Made by a program: the position numbers and the translations under genes
In this document: positions 60,943 through 64,000 of the stretch, in pieces
How positions within the stretch are numbered: position 1 is the stretch's first letter
How the letters are laid out: the number at the start of each line of letters is the position of its first letter
NCBI GenBank assembly: GCA_902826835.1
Contig: CADEGH010000011.1
Span: forward strand, 79,485 to 143,484
Source: an uncultured bacterium
GTDB taxonomy: Bacteria > Planctomycetota > GCA-002687715
Direction: 5' to 3'
DNA: 64,000 nt
Notes under the pieces: model-generated
What the model saw: the letters and a program-made list of their open reading frames with translations, nothing else
Told to the model about the DNA's origin: nothing
Databases searched by the model: none

Positions 60943-62841
60943 ATGTCCCGCGCACTACCTCAATTGAAGGCCCTGAGCCTTGTCTCGTTCGTCCTGGCAA
61001 CCGCCAGCCTTGGTGTTTGGGCTCAAAAGGTGGAACCCACACCTCCGCCCACCCGTCCCACGCCACCGGCGGCGCCGAACAACCTGTTCAAACCGATTCC
61101 CAAGCCGGAGAACCCGGACAAGGCGCGGGGCACCTTCGTCCTGAACGGTGAGACCCTCACGGTCACCGAGGGGCAGCTCTACGAGGCGTACCTCATCGTC
61201 AAACCCCACGAGGAGAAAAAAGAGTCGCCGATGCAGCCGGCGCAAATGATTGAGCGCATCCTGCTGATTGCGGAAGCCAAAGCGCTCGGCCTCTACCCGA
61301 CGCCCGAGGAAGTGGATCTCCTAAACCCGGTCAAGAACAACCCCATGATGGGGCAACAGCTCGCGGACCGGCTGGCCAAGATGGGGGTTTCCCCCGAACA
61401 GCACGCCACTTACCTGGCCGACACGCGGGCGATCACCCGCCTGAAGGACTGGTTTGCGAGCTCCGCCCGCATCCGCAGCACCGAGGCCTACGAGAGCTGG
61501 AAGCGCGAGAACCTCCTCTACAAGATTGAGTACGCCGCCTTCCCCGCCAAGGCTCAGGAAGAAAAGCTGCGCGCCGCCCCGCCGAGCGAAAAGACCCTCC
61601 AGGAATTCTGGGCCTCGAACGTCGAAGTGCAGTCGAAGTACCGCACCCAGACGACGGTGAGCGCCGAGGTCGTTTGGTTCGACCCTTCCGCCGTCAAGGA
61701 GGAAGAGCTGGTCGCCCGACGCGCCGCGACCCCGGTCACCGAGCAGGCGGCGATGACCTACTTCACGACGCACCGCGAGCGTCTGATGACCCAGATCCCC
61801 TCGGATCAGCGCCCGCGTCTCTACCCGGCGCCGGGTACCAAGCCGAGCCTGGGCGAACTCGTCACCCCGTTCCAGGTGCTGCGTCCGATCATTGAGCGCG
61901 AGATCCTCCTCGGCAACCGCATCGCCGAGGCCTTCGCCGCCGCCAAGGGCGCGGGCGCTTCCGCCGACCTGGTCGAGCTCGCCAAGACGCACGGCGTCCA
62001 CCACGTGAAGATCAATGCCGAAGAGCGCCGCATGCTCCTCGAAAGCCACCACCGCTTCGGCCCGAACCTCTTCCAAGACCTGTTCGGCGCGGAGGTGGGC
62101 GCTTACTGCCCGGCCCTCATCTTCCAAAACGGTCTCCAGTTCTTCTGGCGCGCGGAGGGCAAGGCGGCGTCCGCGCTGCCCGAGTTCGCGGCGGTCATGG
62201 CTCGCCTGGCGGAGGACTGGTTCGCAGCGGAGTCCTTCGTCCTCGCCCGCAATGAGGCCAAGACCTTCTTGGACGCGGTCGAAGCGGCCGCCAATGGCGA
62301 GTTCGCCAAGCAGTTCGCCGACCTCGACGCCCAGGCGATTGCCGATGGCGAAAAAGAAATTGCCGACCGCAAGCTCACCGCGACTGGCGAGCAGGAAGAA
62401 GTCCGGCTCAAGCACCGAAGCCTCGCCGAGAGTAAGAAGCGCCGCCTCCGCATCGAGGCCGCCCCGCGTCACTTCACCGATGTGGCCAAGTCCAAGGGCA
62501 TCGCCGTCAAAGATCTGGCTCCCTTCGCCAATTCCTATCAGATGAGCGACCGCAGTGCGCAGACCGACCCCGGCGAACAGATCCGCAGCTTCTTCATCAA
62601 CACCCATCAGCTCCGCGCCCTCGAACCCGGCCAAAACAGCGCGATCCTGAGCGACACGGTCACGAACACCCACTTCATCGCCCGACTCATCTCCAAGGAA
62701 GAGCCCACTTTCGAGGCGATGCCCGCGGTCGACTTCCTGCAGCGCCGCAAGATCCTGGAGACCAGCGCGGTGTTCAACGGCGGCTTCCGCTGGTCGATCT
62801 TCCAACTCCAGCGCCGGATGCAGTGGAAAGACGCTCAATAA
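60943..62841 (+). CDS. secreted SurA/PrsA-like chaperone-type protein
   Basis: 632 residues from ATG at 60943 with GGAGGGG about 8 bases upstream. Signal peptide (1-27), a Pro-rich linker (about 30-55), then a helical SurA_N-like domain (FVLNGETLTVTEGQLYEA, PAQMIERILLIAEAKALGLYPTPEEVD). The long remainder is charged and helical, with no clear parvulin domain. It is 14 bp ahead of a cyclophilin-like gene. Together they suggest an export folding pair. The family name is tentative. Confidence 0.65.
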   Translation: MSRALPQLKALSLVSFVLATASLGVWAQKVEPTPPPTRPTPPAAPNNLFKPIPKPENPDKARGTFVLNGETLTVTEGQLYEAYLIVKPHEEKKESPMQPAQMIERILLIAEAKALGLYPTPEEVDLLNPVKNNPMMGQQLADRLAKMGVSPEQHATYLADTRAITRLKDWFASSARIRSTEAYESWKRENLLYKIEYAAFPAKAQEEKLRAAPPSEKTLQEFWASNVEVQSKYRTQTTVSAEVVWFDPSAVKEEELVARRAATPVTEQAAMTYFTTHRERLMTQIPSDQRPRLYPAPGTKPSLGELVTPFQVLRPIIEREILLGNRIAEAFAAAKGAGASADLVELAKTHGVHHVKINAEERRMLLESHHRFGPNLFQDLFGAEVGAYCPALIFQNGLQFFWRAEGKAASALPEFAAVMARLAEDWFAAESFVLARNEAKTFLDAVEAAANGEFAKQFADLDAQAIADGEKEIADRKLTATGEQEEVRLKHRSLAESKKRRLRIEAAPRHFTDVAKSKGIAVKDLAPFANSYQMSDRSAQTDPGEQIRSFFINTHQLRALEPGQNSAILSDTVTNTHFIARLISKEEPTFEAMPAVDFLQRRKILETSAVFNGGFRWSIFQLQRRMQWKDAQ

Positions 62842-62855
62842 GGAGGAAGCACCCC

Positions 62856-63806
62856 ATGAAAACCAATCAATTCGCTCTCGTTGCCCTGCTCGGCCTCTTC
62901 GGTGCTTCGGTGTTGGCTCAAGAGTCCACGCCGGCGGCCCTCATGATCGAGCTCGACAAGACGGTGCCGCGGAAAGCCCCCGCGCTCGGTAGCCAAGCTC
63001 AGCTTCCCACTCCCGAGGAGTGGGACGTCATCATCGACAAGCTCGGAAGCATCCTCGCGCGCGCACAGGGCACGGCGGTCGAGCCGCACGCGCTCTACCA
63101 CATGGGCAACGCGCTCTACGCGGTGGGCCGGGTCGACGAAGCCCGCCTCACCTATCTCGACGTGAAGGAGCGGTTCCCGAAGCATCCGCTGGTCACGGTC
63201 ACGACCGACCCCGAACTCGGGTCGTTCATTGATCGCGCGCTCAGCGACTGTGCGGAAGAACTGACCTTCCGCCAGAAGAACAAGGTCCCGACGCTCCCCC
63301 GTCCCGAGATCGACCCGACCCTCACCGCGACGCTGCACTTCAGCGCCGGCAAGGTGAAAATCCGCTTCTACAAAAACGTCGCCCAAAAGCACCGCGAGAA
63401 CTTCCTGAAGCTCGCCCGGTCGGCGGCCTACGACTTGACCAAGATCCACATGGTCATCCCCGGCGCCACCGTAAGCCTGGGCGATCCCAACTCCAAGCAG
63501 CCCAATCCCGCGGAATGGGGCAAGGGCGGCCCGGGGTACGACCAGGAGCTCGAGTTCTCCACCGTGCAGCACCGCAAGGGCACCGTCACCATGTGGCGCA
63601 TCCCCGGCCAGCCGCGCTCACACGGCAGCCAGTTCCAAGTCCTCCTCTCCGACCAATCCCACCTCGACTTCGTCCAAGTGCCCTTCGCCCAAGTGATTTC
63701 GGGCATCGAGATCCTTGACGGCGTCTCGCGCCAAACCCGCAATCAGTTCCAAGCCCCCGTCGAAGACTGCATCCTCACCGGCATCACGATCGAAGAAACC
63801 AAGTAA
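62856..63806 (+). CDS. secreted cyclophilin-like protein with TPR-like N-terminus
   Basis: 316 residues; AAGGAGGAAGC gives a near-perfect ribosome site. Signal peptide ends near VLAQ. Residues 55-110 look like a TPR pair (ALYHMGNALYAVGRVDEARLTYLD). The cyclophilin fold covers about 150-316: FRENFLKLA-like NFLKLARS, IHMVIPGATVSLGDP, HRKGTVTMWR, HGSQFQVLL and FAQVISGIEILDGV. The catalytic Arg of the FHRVIPG motif is replaced (IHMVIPG), so isomerase activity is doubtful; it may bind client chains only. Second gene of an operon with the SurA-like gene. Confidence 0.82.
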   Translation: MKTNQFALVALLGLFGASVLAQESTPAALMIELDKTVPRKAPALGSQAQLPTPEEWDVIIDKLGSILARAQGTAVEPHALYHMGNALYAVGRVDEARLTYLDVKERFPKHPLVTVTTDPELGSFIDRALSDCAEELTFRQKNKVPTLPRPEIDPTLTATLHFSAGKVKIRFYKNVAQKHRENFLKLARSAAYDLTKIHMVIPGATVSLGDPNSKQPNPAEWGKGGPGYDQELEFSTVQHRKGTVTMWRIPGQPRSHGSQFQVLLSDQSHLDFVQVPFAQVISGIEILDGVSRQTRNQFQAPVEDCILTGITIEETK

Positions 63807-63840
63807 CTCTCCCCCTCGCGACGTGCGCGCCACCCCCCAT

Positions 63841-63864
63841 GGGAACGCGGATCACCAGATCCGC
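63841..63864. repeat. short dispersed repeat, copy 2
   Basis: Copy of 39658-39681 (22 of 24 identical) with a better palindrome (GCGGAT/ATCCGC around CACCAG), again just downstream of a stop codon. The rest of 63807-64000 shows no supported gene. Confidence 0.5.
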
Positions 63865-64000
63865 CTGCGACTTGAGCCCGTAGCCCAGGGAACCATCACG
63901 AAGCGCCACCGACGGCCCTCCGACCCCCTCCCCGCCTCCGACCACTCCCATTGGCGCAGGGTGCATCCCAGCGCGCTCCATCGGAACTTCCGCTCCGAAA

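Noticed and set aside
61321..62838. 505-codon reverse-strand open frame
   Set aside because: Mirror of the SurA-like gene; no domain, and the forward gene has a strong ribosome site and signal peptide.

Overview
The window looks like a chromosome segment of a high-GC member of the Planctomycetota (a deep lineage rich in secreted FG-GAP proteins; this assignment is inferred from gene content only). The clues are very long secreted FG-GAP and beta-helix proteins, two ECF sigma factor/Ser-Thr kinase-TPR modules, DUF1570-type secreted zinc peptidases, an MglA/roadblock GTPase operon, and short operons on both strands. No rRNA gene, complete tRNA gene, CRISPR array or transposase gene was found.

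Layout. 1-8 kb: a DUF262 protein cut by the left edge, a frameshifted membrane protein, a TolB-like propeller protein, a metallophosphoesterase, an MBOAT O-acyltransferase with its SGNH-like partner, and a secreted carboxypeptidase-regulatory-like protein. 8-16 kb: ECF sigma factor overlapping a receptor-type kinase with TPRs, convergent with a giant astacin/FG-GAP/lamin-tail secreted protease. 16-28 kb: UbiE methyltransferase, a divergent glutaredoxin-like protein, M28 peptidase, a small membrane protein, an SDR, a two-domain glucosylglycerate-type synthase/phosphatase fusion, an FG-GAP protein, a DEAD-box RNA helicase and a PseG/GT-B-like protein. 28-40 kb: two DUF1570-like peptidases, a fused serine hydrolase-NamZ enzyme for muropeptide recycling, a second M28 peptidase, a PQQ-type sugar dehydrogenase and PcnB.

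39.85-55.35 kb is the most unusual part. Two near-identical copies of a YkgJ-type cysteine-cluster gene lie about 15 kb apart in direct orientation and bracket an island. The island holds two giant beta-helix proteins whose coding sequence is visibly richer in A/T, a decayed FG-GAP paralogue, a TTG-started ECF sigma factor, an active-looking receptor kinase and an overlapping pseudokinase.

55-60 kb on the reverse strand is a compact signalling operon: TPR protein with a possible roadblock-like C-terminus, roadblock protein, MglA-like GTPase with a C-terminal membrane anchor, second roadblock protein, NuoE-like 2Fe-2S protein and a zf-HC2 membrane protein. 60-64 kb holds an intergenic block with a strong sigma70-type promoter and an intrinsic terminator enclosing about 230 nt of non-coding sequence, then a SurA-like/degenerate cyclophilin pair.

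A recurring theme is that each sigma/kinase module is adjacent to giant secreted FG-GAP genes, and that several secreted proteins share a C-terminal module of about 110-140 residues, suggesting a common sorting or attachment function.
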